Assembly: GCA_900551205.1 (NCBI GenBank)
Contig: URUW01000002.1
Location: 1-26,111 of the forward strand
Direction of reading: 5' to 3'
Source of the DNA: an uncultured Collinsella sp.
GTDB taxonomy: Bacteria; Actinomycetota; Coriobacteriia; Coriobacteriales; Coriobacteriaceae
DNA: 26,111 nucleotides
A model generated the notes under the pieces. It searched no databases and had not been told where the DNA came from. It saw only the letters and a list, made by a program, of their open reading frames with translations. Each line of letters starts with the position of its first letter. Position 1 is the first letter of the stretch. The translations under genes and the position numbers were made by a program. This document shows positions 6,925-14,602 of the stretch, piece by piece.

Positions 6925-9591
6925 ATGACACCTCTCGCAAAACGTCTCCCGCGCGAGCTGCGCCGCAATATCGGCAAGTACCTGGGCATCTTTTTGCTTA
7001 TGTGCGGAAGCATCGCCCTCACGTCGGGCTTTTTGCTCGCGGCGCATTCCATCGGTTGCCTTATCGACGACATGCGCGATGCGTACACAATCGAGGACGG
7101 CCGCGTGACCACCTCCTTCGAGGCCACCAAAGACCAGCTCAAGGCTGCTGAGGATGCGGCAAAGGACGTCGGCGGCGTTACGCTCTACAAGAACTTCTCT
7201 ATCGACGCCATCATCAAAAAGGCGACTGGCGACGACGGCACCAAGCGCACCCTGCGCACCTACGCGCATCGCACCAAGGTCGATATTGCGTCCTACTGTG
7301 AGGGCAGGCAGCCCAAGGCGGACGATGAGGTGGCAATCGACCGTGTCTTCGCCACCAACAACGACCTCGCCGTGGGCGATGAGGTCGAGCTTGAGGGCCG
7401 CACCTACACCATCTGCGGCATCATGACGCAGCCCGATAGCCAGGCGTTGTTCCTCGACAATTCGGACTTTACGGTGAACACCATCACGTATGGCGTCGCC
7501 GAGGTCACCGACGCCGGCTTTGCCGCGCTCGAGGATGCCGGTGGCGCGCCTACCTACACCTACTCCTTCACCTTTGCCGATCGCGACCTCCCCACCGCGG
7601 ACCGCATCGATGCCGAGCAGGATATGGTCGAGGCGCTGACCGATGCCGATGCGCGCGTGGACAATCTGATCGACGCCGATTCCAACCAAGGTATTGGCTA
7701 TGCGCGCGATGACGTGGACGGCGACTCCATGATGTGGACGACGCTGCTCGACATCATCATCGTGATCATGGCGTTTGTCTTTGTGGTCCTTACCGACGCC
7801 ACCATCGAGGAGGAGAGCGCCATCATCGGCACGCTGCTCGCCAGCGGCTATCGCCGTCGCGAGATCGTGCTGCACTACCTTGCGCTTCCCGCCATCGCAG
7901 GCGTGCTCGCGGCACTTTTGGGCACTGCGCTCGGCGTTGCGTTCTTTACCGAGCCCATGCGCGGCCTCTATTACGGCTCGTATAGCCTGCCGCCCTTCCA
8001 GGTGTACTGGAGCTGGGAAATCTTTGTGAAGTGCGCCGTGGTTCCCGCCGCTGCCCTCATCCTCATTACGCTGGTGGGCCTGCTGCGCAAGATGGGCAAG
8101 ACTCCGCTGCAATTCCTCCGTCACGAGGCGAGCGGCAAGTCGGGCACCAAGCGCGGCCTGCAGCTGCCGGAGCGCATGGGCTTTGTTTCCCGCTTCCGCC
8201 TGCGCGTCTTCCTGCGCAACCTGGGCAACTTCGCCACGCTCTTCGTGGGCATCGCGTTTGCCTCGCTGCTACTGCTCTTTGGCCTGGCGATTCTGCCCAC
8301 GATGACGCACTATGCGGACAACCTCGAGACGTGCCTGGTCGCCGAGCACCAGTACACGCTCAAGGCGCCGCTGGAGCTCGAGGGCACTGCCGAGGAGCGC
8401 GAGCAGTGGTCGGCACTCGAGCGCTTGCAGTCGGTTGACGGCGCGCTGCTTTCTGCCGCCCAAGATGCCGATGACGAGCTTGACGACGCGGCCGATGCGG
8501 CGCAGGCGGCAGCCGATGCCGCGACCAACTCTCCGTCTGCCGAGAGCCTGGCCGGAGCGCAGGACGCGCTTGCAAACGTCCAGGACAAGAAGGATGCGCT
8601 CTATGCGCGCCTTGACGATCTTGCCGATGCCCTCGGCTGCAACCGCGACGAAGCCATCGATCTGATAGAAAAGGCCTCTAAGATCGACACCGACAACGAC
8701 GACATTCACCCGGTCAACACGACCGACAACGGTGCGGGCGCAATCGCGCAGGCCGAGAAATATGCCGTTTACCAGCTGCAATACGACCGCGGTGACGGAA
8801 ATGGGCAGGAGACGATCTCCGTCTACGGCATCTCGCCCGATTCGCGCTATTGGAAAGGGCTGGACGTCGGCGACGGGCGCGTCGTCTTTGGCGGCGGCCT
8901 GCTCGATAAGTTTGGCTGGAGCGAGGGCCAGAAGGTTACGCTCAGCGACAAGTACGAGGGCGAGCATTATTCCCTTGAGTACGCGGGCAAGGACTGTGCC
9001 TGGGGCTCCAAGTCGGACATGAATATCTATTTGAGTATCGACGACTTTAACGAGCTGTTCGACAACGACGCCGCCTACTTTAACGGCTATGTGAGCGACG
9101 AGAAGCTCGACCTCGATGCGCGCTACTTTGCCGGCGACACCACGCCCGACGACATGCGCGCCGTGGGTGACCAGTTCATCGGCATGATGAGCAAAATGAT
9201 CGGCATGATGATCGGGCTTGCGGTGTTTATCTTCCTGCTGTTTATGTACCTGCTAACCAAGGCCGTTATCGACCATAGCGCCCGATCAATCAGCTACATG
9301 AAAGTCTTTGGCTATCGCGATAGCGAGATCTCGCATCTGTACATCCGCTCGATCACGCTGTGCGTGGCGGCGTCGCTCGTGCTGAGCCTGCCGTTGATTA
9401 TCTGCTCGCTCACGGCTATTTTCCGCTCCATGTTGCTCGCCTATAACGGCAATATCGAGATTTATGTGCCAAGCTGGTCCATGGCGGCGTGCGCAGGGAT
9501 CGGCTTTGCAACGTACCTGGTCGTGGCGCTGCTGCACATGCGCTCGATCAAGCGCGTCAGCCTGGCCGAAGCCCTCAAGGTGCAAGAGTAG
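6925..9591 (+). CDS. FtsX-like ABC permease with helical extracytoplasmic insert
   Basis: This 888-residue membrane protein partners the ATPase upstream. It has an N-terminal helix (about 18-40), a periplasmic-type domain, three helices near 270-290, 318-340 and 368-388 forming the first FtsX core, another helix near 433-455, a second large external domain, and three final helices near 752-780, 808-835 and 854-873. TIEEESAIIGTLLASGYRRR after the second helix is a typical FtsX coupling segment, and YMKVFGYRDSEISHLYIRS repeats the theme near the C-terminus. Residues about 506-572 are alanine/aspartate-rich and strongly helical with a probable coiled-coil hairpin. The ATG at 6925 follows the ATPase stop by 8 bp, with AGGCGG as a weak ribosome-binding site. 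A TTG at 6910 in the same frame is less likely. A repeat element begins at the stop codon. Confidence 0.92.
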   Translation: MTPLAKRLPRELRRNIGKYLGIFLLMCGSIALTSGFLLAAHSIGCLIDDMRDAYTIEDGRVTTSFEATKDQLKAAEDAAKDVGGVTLYKNFSIDAIIKKATGDDGTKRTLRTYAHRTKVDIASYCEGRQPKADDEVAIDRVFATNNDLAVGDEVELEGRTYTICGIMTQPDSQALFLDNSDFTVNTITYGVAEVTDAGFAALEDAGGAPTYTYSFTFADRDLPTADRIDAEQDMVEALTDADARVDNLIDADSNQGIGYARDDVDGDSMMWTTLLDIIIVIMAFVFVVLTDATIEEESAIIGTLLASGYRRREIVLHYLALPAIAGVLAALLGTALGVAFFTEPMRGLYYGSYSLPPFQVYWSWEIFVKCAVVPAAALILITLVGLLRKMGKTPLQFLRHEASGKSGTKRGLQLPERMGFVSRFRLRVFLRNLGNFATLFVGIAFASLLLLFGLAILPTMTHYADNLETCLVAEHQYTLKAPLELEGTAEEREQWSALERLQSVDGALLSAAQDADDELDDAADAAQAAADAATNSPSAESLAGAQDALANVQDKKDALYARLDDLADALGCNRDEAIDLIEKASKIDTDNDDIHPVNTTDNGAGAIAQAEKYAVYQLQYDRGDGNGQETISVYGISPDSRYWKGLDVGDGRVVFGGGLLDKFGWSEGQKVTLSDKYEGEHYSLEYAGKDCAWGSKSDMNIYLSIDDFNELFDNDAAYFNGYVSDEKLDLDARYFAGDTTPDDMRAVGDQFIGMMSKMIGMMIGLAVFIFLLFMYLLTKAVIDHSARSISYMKVFGYRDSEISHLYIRSITLCVAASLVLSLPLIICSLTAIFRSMLLAYNGNIEIYVPSWSMAACAGIGFATYLVVALLHMRSIKRVSLAEALKVQE

Positions 9592-9713
9592 CCATTGGGG
9601 ACGTTCTTAAACGACTAGTCATCGGGGACTGTCTTTGCCGGATCGCCGGCTCGCCGGCCGGGCTGACAAGGGCTGTCCCTGGCGGCACTCATTTAAGTCT
9701 GTCCCCAATGAGT
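9590..9713. repeat. Composite GGGGAC-family repeat after the FtsX gene
   Basis: Three blocks lie in a row: 9590-9616, whose 27 bases recur exactly in inverted orientation at 18178-18204; about 9615-9687, a diverged copy of the unit at 5951-6010; and 9688-9713, identical to the right arm 6080-6105. The element begins inside the TAG stop codon of the permease gene. Confidence 0.85.
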
Positions 9714-9728
9714 GGCCAGGTGCGGCGC

Positions 9729-9759
9729 TTGACTTCAACCCCGCTTTAACGGGTACCAT
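9729..9759 (+). promoter_or_regulatory. Putative sigma-70 promoter for the DUF362 gene
   Basis: TTGACT (9729-9734) and TACCAT (9754-9759) are separated by 19 bp, slightly longer than ideal. The predicted transcription start near 9766 would give a short leader of about 35 nt with a GAGGGG ribosome-binding site before the ATG at 9802. Confidence 0.45.
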
Positions 9760-9801
9760 CCTCTATGTCTGTAACGCCATATAGACCGAGGGGAAATATC
9801 T

Positions 9802-11007
9802 ATGACCGCAACTGCACCCGTCGCACCAGCAAAGGTGTACTTCACCAACCTGCGCACGCATGCTCGCGAGAGCCAGCTCGACAAGCTTAAGCGCCTCATC
9901 CGTCGCGCCGGCATTGAGCAGGTCGACTTTGAGAACAAGTTCGTCGCCATCAAGATTCACTTTGGCGAGCTGGGCAACCTGAGCTTTTTGCGCCCCAACT
10001 ATGCCCGCGCCGTTGCGGATGTCGTGAAGGAGCTGGGCGGCAAGCCCTTCCTCACCGATTGCAACACGCTCTATGTCGGTAGCCGCAAAAACGCGCTCGA
10101 GCACATCGATACCGCCTACCAGAACGGTTTTACCCCGTATGCCACGGGTTGCCAGATCATCATCGCTGACGGCCTCAAGGGTACCGACGAGGCGCTCGTC
10201 CCGGTCGAGGGCGGTGAGTACGTGCGCGAGGCAAAGATCGGCCAGGCACTCATGGATGCCGACATCGTGATCAGCCTCACGCACTTTAAGGGTCATGAGC
10301 AGGCCGGTTTTGGCGGCGCCATGAAGAACCTGGGCATGGGAGGTGGCAGCCGTGCCGGCAAGATGGAGCAGCATGCCGCCGGCAAGCCGAGCGTCGATAC
10401 CACCAACTGCGTAGGTTGCCGTGCCTGCGAGAAGATTTGCGCGCACAGCGCCATCACGTTTGACGGTACGCGTGAGCGCGAGCTTGCCAACGGCAGCACC
10501 CGCACGGTTCACGTGGCTGCCATCGACCACGATCGCTGCGTGGGCTGCGGACGCTGCATTGCGGCGTGCAACCAGGACTGCATCAAGCCCGACTATGATG
10601 CCGCGGCCGACGTACTCAACTACAAGATCGCCGAGTATACGAAGGCCATCGTCGACGGCCGCCCGAGCTTCCACATCTCGCTCGCCATGGACATCAGCCC
10701 CAACTGCGACTGCCATCCCGAGAATGACACGCCCATCGTCAACGACATCGGCATGTTCGCGAGCTTCGACCCGGTCGCCATCGACCAGGCCTGCGCCGAT
10801 GCCGTCATGGCATCCGAGCCGCTGCCTAACACCGAGCTTACCGACAGCGCGGCCAAGATGGAGCATAACCACGAGCATTTGGAGGGCGAGCAGGCGCGCG
10901 ACCCCTTCTGCATCACGCATCCCGACACCGACTGGCGCGCGTGCATCGCGCATGCCGAGAAGATCGGCCTGGGCACGAGCAAGTACGAGCTCATCGAGGT
11001 CAAGTAG
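9802..11007 (+). CDS. DUF362 protein with two [4Fe-4S] ferredoxin motifs
   Basis: This 401-residue cytoplasmic iron-sulfur protein begins with a DUF362 domain (about residues 1-190: KIHFGELGNLSFLRPNYAR, then HFKGHEQAGFGGAMKNLGMG). It continues with a two-cluster ferredoxin segment: CVGCRACEKIC near 203-213 and CVGCGRCIAAC near 245-255, both Cx2Cx2Cx3C. The proline that usually follows the fourth cysteine is missing in both (CAHS and CNQD). The C-terminal part resumes the DUF362 fold with FASFDPVAIDQACADAV. The family is common in anaerobes and is of uncertain function; electron transfer or a redox regulatory role is assumed. GAGGGG lies about 8 nt before the ATG. The gene stands alone between a repeat cluster and a strong terminator. 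Confidence 0.9.
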   Translation: MTATAPVAPAKVYFTNLRTHARESQLDKLKRLIRRAGIEQVDFENKFVAIKIHFGELGNLSFLRPNYARAVADVVKELGGKPFLTDCNTLYVGSRKNALEHIDTAYQNGFTPYATGCQIIIADGLKGTDEALVPVEGGEYVREAKIGQALMDADIVISLTHFKGHEQAGFGGAMKNLGMGGGSRAGKMEQHAAGKPSVDTTNCVGCRACEKICAHSAITFDGTRERELANGSTRTVHVAAIDHDRCVGCGRCIAACNQDCIKPDYDAAADVLNYKIAEYTKAIVDGRPSFHISLAMDISPNCDCHPENDTPIVNDIGMFASFDPVAIDQACADAVMASEPLPNTELTDSAAKMEHNHEHLEGEQARDPFCITHPDTDWRACIAHAEKIGLGTSKYELIEVK

Positions 11008-11054
11008 CACCTAGCTATTGGACAAAACAAGCGCCTTTGTGGCGCAAGTCGAGC

Positions 11055-11093
11055 AAAAGCCGCCCGTGAGCACAGCGCCCACGGGCGGCTTTT
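11055..11093 (+). terminator. Strong rho-independent terminator after the DUF362 gene
   Basis: A perfect 14-bp stem, AAAAGCCGCCCGTG (11055-11068) with CACGGGCGGCTTTT (11080-11093), has an 11-nt loop. The T-run completes the plus-strand terminator 48 bp after the stop codon. Its A-rich left arm could also stop leftward transcription from the hydrolase gene. Confidence 0.9.
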
Positions 11094-11096
11094 CGG

Positions 11097-11214
11097 AAGT
11101 ATGCGGCAAATTTGGAGACCGCCGAGCACACGACGTTTTTTGGCAACAAAACCCCTGATAAATTGTTGATAAAACTGCGGTCTGGTCGGCAGTTCCAGAT
11201 TTTGCCGCATACTT
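11097..11214. repeat. 118-bp palindromic element with 14-bp perfect ends
   Basis: AAGTATGCGGCAAA (11097-11110) is the exact reverse complement of 11201-11214. The pairing continues imperfectly inwards: TGGAGACCGCCGAGCA on the left faces the complement of TCTGGTCGGCAGTTCCA on the right. The element lies between a terminator and the 3' end of the convergent hydrolase gene. I think similar TATGCGGCAAA elements recur in Collinsella genomes, but that is from memory. Confidence 0.7.
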
Positions 11215-11258
11215 TCGAAAATAGGGGGTCAGATAAAGCCCCGGACGTTGCTTTTTGC

Positions 11259-12224
11259 CTAAAAATTCTTTCCGAGGAAGTCGTCGACCGTGTTCCAGTA
11301 GAGCTCGGGGTCAACTTGCGCACTCTTGGCGTGGGTGGCGCCATGGATGGTGAGCTTTTGCTTGACCTTGCTGGCGCACGCGTCGTAGTTTTGGTCGAGC
11401 ATGTCGTACGGCACAAAGGTGTCCTGGTCGCCGTGGATAAACAGCATGGGAACCGTCGCGTGTTTGAGTTGCTCCACACTGCTTGCCTTATGAAAGTCGT
11501 AGCCTGCGCGCACGTTGCACACCAGGTTGGCCACATCGAGCAAAGGAAAACTGGGCAGCCCAAATACATCCTTGAGCTGCAGAGAAAACTCGTCCCAAAC
11601 ACTCGTATAACCACAGTCCTCGATAATGCATTTCACGTTTGCGGGCAGAGATTCCCCCGCGACGTCCATGGCGGTTGCCGCACCCATCGACTCGCCAAAG
11701 ACCAGGATGCGCGCCTCGGGGTCAGCCTGAACGATTCGCTCGATCCATGCGACGACATCGAGCCGCTCGGGCCAGCCCATGCCGATATAGTCGCCGCCGG
11801 AGCGCTCGTGGGCACGGGCGGCAGGCGCGAGCACGTTCATGCCGCGGTCATGGAATCGTTTGGCGTATCGGGCCATACCGATGGGCTCATCGGTGTATCC
11901 GTGTAGGCAGATAGCGTAATTGTGCGTGCTCTCTGGGGCGGCAAAATACCAAGCGGCAAGTTCGGTTCCGTCATCTGCGGTGAGGCTGCTGCTCTCGCGG
12001 TTCTCTTTAAACCATGCCCGCGCCTCGGTTCCCTCGGCATCCGGCTGCTCACTTTCTTTGTCGTCCTTGCCGTCCTGCATCATCTTCATGGTGTATGGCG
12101 CGCGGGGATTCAGCGCGAAGTCAAACAGAAAGTTGCCGGCAAATCCGAGCAGTGCAATGACAACCACCAGTGCAACGATGCCGGCTATCTTGAGCTTTCG
12201 ATGGGAATGTGCGTTTTGAGCCAT
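11259..12224 (-). CDS. Membrane-anchored alpha/beta hydrolase
   Basis: This 321-residue serine hydrolase has an N-terminal signal anchor (about 11-36, a run of Val/Ala/Ile/Leu after a basic MAQNAHSHRKLK), so the catalytic domain is probably extracytoplasmic. The nucleophile elbow is GESMGA with S179. The acid is D268 in IHGDQDTFVP and the histidine is H298 in IHGATHAKS. The oxyanion region is CLHGYTDEP near 107-115. This combination matches the BAAT/YqkD-like group of Gram-positive hydrolases. The substrate is unknown. TAGGAG lies 8 nt upstream of the ATG. A good sigma-70 promoter (TTGACG, 17 bp, CATAAT) sits at 12274-12302. The gene is divergent from the hemolysin-III gene and convergent with the DUF362 gene. 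Confidence 0.92.
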   Translation of the reverse strand: MAQNAHSHRKLKIAGIVALVVVIALLGFAGNFLFDFALNPRAPYTMKMMQDGKDDKESEQPDAEGTEARAWFKENRESSSLTADDGTELAAWYFAAPESTHNYAICLHGYTDEPIGMARYAKRFHDRGMNVLAPAARAHERSGGDYIGMGWPERLDVVAWIERIVQADPEARILVFGESMGAATAMDVAGESLPANVKCIIEDCGYTSVWDEFSLQLKDVFGLPSFPLLDVANLVCNVRAGYDFHKASSVEQLKHATVPMLFIHGDQDTFVPYDMLDQNYDACASKVKQKLTIHGATHAKSAQVDPELYWNTVDDFLGKNF

Positions 12225-12242
12225 GCGGTATTCTCCTATAAC

Positions 12243-12260
12243 ATGTTAATACATCAACAT
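12243..12260. promoter_or_regulatory. Possible operator palindrome in the hydrolase leader
   Basis: ATGTTAATACATCAACAT has complementary 5-bp ends (ATGTT and AACAT) around an 8-bp centre, between the predicted transcription start and the ribosome-binding site. It could be a repressor site. The symmetry is short, so the call is weak. Confidence 0.25.
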
Positions 12261-12273
12261 TTAAAACAAGCGC

Positions 12274-12302
12274 ATTATGGATGTTCGCCGTTGACGCGTC
12301 AA
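12274..12302 (-). promoter_or_regulatory. Sigma-70 promoter of the hydrolase gene, with palindromic -35
   Basis: On the minus strand TTGACG (12302-12297) and CATAAT (12279-12274) are spaced by 17 bp, the best promoter match in the window. The -35 lies within the perfect 12-bp palindrome TTGACGCGTCAA (12291-12302), so a TTGACG also faces the divergent gene. The palindrome could be a regulator-binding site or a coincidence. Confidence 0.65.
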
Positions 12303-12369
12303 CAGGCAAAGAATGGGTAAACAAAGGGTCACGTATGGTGCAAATTTCGCATGTACCCAGACGCTTTGA

Positions 12370-12375
12370 TATAGT
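12370..12375 (+). promoter_or_regulatory. Putative -10 element for the hemolysin-III family gene
   Basis: TATAGT lies 41 nt upstream of the ATG at 12411. No convincing -35 hexamer is found at 16-18 bp upstream, so it is supported by a single element only. Confidence 0.4.
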
Positions 12376-12410
12376 GTTGAGAACTCTTTACATTGGAGGA
12401 TGTAACCGGC

Positions 12411-13094
12411 ATGTCCGATTCGAGCGACAGTTCTAAGCCGCGACCCAAGACCGCGGCCGTTCCACACTACACGGTGGGCGAGGAGATCATGAACTCCGTC
12501 ACCCATGGTGTCGGCTGCCTGCTGGGTATCGCGGGCCTGGTGCTCCTGATCGTATTCGCTGCCCTGCGCGGCGGAGGCCCGGCCCACATGGCCGCGGCGA
12601 TTGTCTATGGCGTCAGTATCATCCTCGAATACTTGGCCTCCACGCTCTATCACGCGATTCAGCCCGCTCGCGCCAAACGCGTGTTTCGCATCATCGACCA
12701 CAGCTGCATCTACCTGCTCATAGCCGGCAGCTATACGCCGTTTTGCCTCATCACGCTCGCAAACGACGGCGGCCCCGCGCTGTTCTTTGCCGTGTGGGCC
12801 ATCGCCATTATCGGCATCGCCCTCGAGTGCTTTCTGCGCGAGCGTCAACCGCACTGGGTATGCGGCCTGGTCTATCTGCTGATGGGCTGGCTCGTCGTCT
12901 TTAAGCTGCCCGAGCTCGTGTCGCTGCTCACCCCCGTGGCGCTTGCCCTGCTCGCCGTCGGCGGCGTGTGCTACACCGCGGGCGTGCCGTTCTATATCGC
13001 CAAAAACGTGCGCTATCTTCACAGTGTGTTTCACCTGTGGGTACTCGCCGGCAGCATCTTCCAGTTCATGGCGGTGATCCTCTTCGTAATCTAG
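12411..13094 (+). CDS. Hemolysin III family (YqfA/TrhA-like) membrane protein
   Basis: This 227-residue protein with about seven membrane helices belongs to the HlyIII/PAQR-related family (COG1272). Family marks seen in order are EEIMNSVTHGVGCLLG near the N-terminus, STLYHA after the second helix, RIIDHSCIYLLIAGSYTPF, and HSVFHLWVLAGS in the last part. The conserved Ser and His residues in these blocks form the presumed zinc site of the family. The name hemolysin is historical; E. coli and B. subtilis members act in membrane homeostasis. The ATG at 12411 was chosen because TTGGAGGA ends about 10 nt before it. A TTG at 12393 in frame overlaps that ribosome-binding site and is unlikely. The gene is divergent from the hydrolase gene and 110 bp before the CNNM gene. 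Confidence 0.93.
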   Translation: MSDSSDSSKPRPKTAAVPHYTVGEEIMNSVTHGVGCLLGIAGLVLLIVFAALRGGGPAHMAAAIVYGVSIILEYLASTLYHAIQPARAKRVFRIIDHSCIYLLIAGSYTPFCLITLANDGGPALFFAVWAIAIIGIALECFLRERQPHWVCGLVYLLMGWLVVFKLPELVSLLTPVALALLAVGGVCYTAGVPFYIAKNVRYLHSVFHLWVLAGSIFQFMAVILFVI

Positions 13095-13204
13095 CGACCA
13101 CGCCTGCGCGCTCGCGTCCTTGTTTGGGCGCCGGTGCAATTGCCGTATCCGCCGTCAACGTTTTAATCCGACGTCCCGAATCTTGGAGGTTCGAGAAACT
13201 CCCG

Positions 13205-14578
13205 ATGGACATAACCATCTCCCTTATCACCACCCTCGTTTTGACCCTCATCAACGGCTACTTCTCTATGTCCGAGATGGCGCTCACCACGGCCAAGCGC
13301 GCCGTGCTGGAGCACGAGGCCGAGGAAGGCGACAAGCGCGCCGAGCGTGCCATTAAGCTGGCTGCCGACTCCGACCAGCTGCTCGCCACCATCCAGGTTG
13401 CCATCACGCTCGTGGGCTTCGCCTCGTCCGCCGTCGCCTCGACGAGTCTGTCCGACCCGCTCGCCACGTGGCTCATGAGCTTTGGCATCGCGCCGCTCTC
13501 CGCCATCGCGCGTGGCCTGGCGCCGGTCATCATCACCGTCGCGGTCGCCTTCGTGTCCATCGTGATCGGCGAGCTCGTCCCCAAGCGCATCGGCCTGGCC
13601 AACGCCGAGGGCGTGTCCAAGCAGGTCGTGGGACCGTTGTCGTTTTTCCAAAAGATTGCCCGTCCGCTCGTGTGGTTGACCGGCGCTTGCTCCGATGGCC
13701 TGGCCCGCATCCTGCGCATCAAGAGCGCCGACGACCGCCAAAACGTCTCGGAGGAAGAGATCAAGTACATGGTCTCGGAGCAGGACGACCTGCTCGACGA
13801 GGAAAAGCGCATGATCCACGAGATCTTTGACCTGGGCGACACCGTTGCCCGCGAGGTCATGGTGCCGCGCGTGGACACCACCATGTGCGAGGACGATGAG
13901 ACGGTCGCCGACGTGCTGTCCACCATGCGCCAGACCGGCTTTAGCCGCATCCCCGTCTATCACGAGGATCCCGACAACGTCGCCGGCATTGCGCACATCA
14001 AGGACCTGATTCAGCCTGCGCTTGACGGCAAGGGCGACCAGCCCATCGCCGGTTTTTTGCGCGACGCCACCTTTGTGCCCGACACCAAGGACATCCTGCC
14101 GCTGCTGTCCGAGATGCAGACCTCGCACGACCAGATCGTAGTGGTCGTGGACGAGTACGGCGGTACGGCCGGCATCATCACCATCGAGGATATCGTCGAG
14201 GAGATCGTGGGCGAGATTGAGGACGAGTTCGACCCCGACAACAAGTACCTCACGCGCCTCTCACGCCGCGAGTGGCTCGTCGATGGGCGTTTTTCGTGCG
14301 ATGACGCGATTGAGCTTGGTTGGCCGCTCGAGGAAAGCGATGATTATGAGACCATCGCCGGCTGGATTTTGGAGCTTTGTGACTCGGTGCCCGACATCGG
14401 AGAGGTGTTTGAGGTCGCGGGGTACAAGTTTAAAGTGCAGTCGATGCGTGGCCAGCGCATCTCGCTCATTCGCGTGATCGCTCCGGCCGAAACCGATAAG
14501 AAGGATTCCGAGTCTTCGGTAGACGAGCCGACGACGTCGGGTGCGGGTTCCGCGAATCCGCACGACGGCGACGAGTAG
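13205..14578 (+). CDS. CNNM/CorC-type CBS-domain membrane protein
   Basis: This 457-residue protein has the full HlyC/CorC (TlyC) layout. A DUF21/CNNM membrane domain of about four helices (1-135) contains NGYFSMSEMALTTAKR and GELVPKRIGLAN. A CBS pair follows (about 218-265 with MVPRVDTT and GFSRIPVY, and 287-338 with VVVVDEYGGTAGIITIEDIV), then a CorC_HlyC domain (about 346-425). Bacterial members such as CorC and MpfA are linked to Mg2+ efflux or resistance. The annotation hemolysin is misleading. The ATG at 13205 matches the family N-terminus, but the nearest good ribosome-binding site (GGAGG, 13185-13189) is 15 nt away, so initiation may be weak. The next gene starts 24 bp after the stop and is probably co-transcribed. 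Confidence 0.92.
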   Translation: MDITISLITTLVLTLINGYFSMSEMALTTAKRAVLEHEAEEGDKRAERAIKLAADSDQLLATIQVAITLVGFASSAVASTSLSDPLATWLMSFGIAPLSAIARGLAPVIITVAVAFVSIVIGELVPKRIGLANAEGVSKQVVGPLSFFQKIARPLVWLTGACSDGLARILRIKSADDRQNVSEEEIKYMVSEQDDLLDEEKRMIHEIFDLGDTVAREVMVPRVDTTMCEDDETVADVLSTMRQTGFSRIPVYHEDPDNVAGIAHIKDLIQPALDGKGDQPIAGFLRDATFVPDTKDILPLLSEMQTSHDQIVVVVDEYGGTAGIITIEDIVEEIVGEIEDEFDPDNKYLTRLSRREWLVDGRFSCDDAIELGWPLEESDDYETIAGWILELCDSVPDIGEVFEVAGYKFKVQSMRGQRISLIRVIAPAETDKKDSESSVDEPTTSGAGSANPHDGDE

Positions 14579-14602
14579 GGCAAGGAAGAGTAGGGGAGAG
14601 TT

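Noticed and set aside
12968..13204. Longer N-terminus of the CNNM protein reaching into the hemolysin-III gene
   Set aside because: It overlaps a well-supported gene in another frame, and the family N-terminus begins at MDITISLITT.
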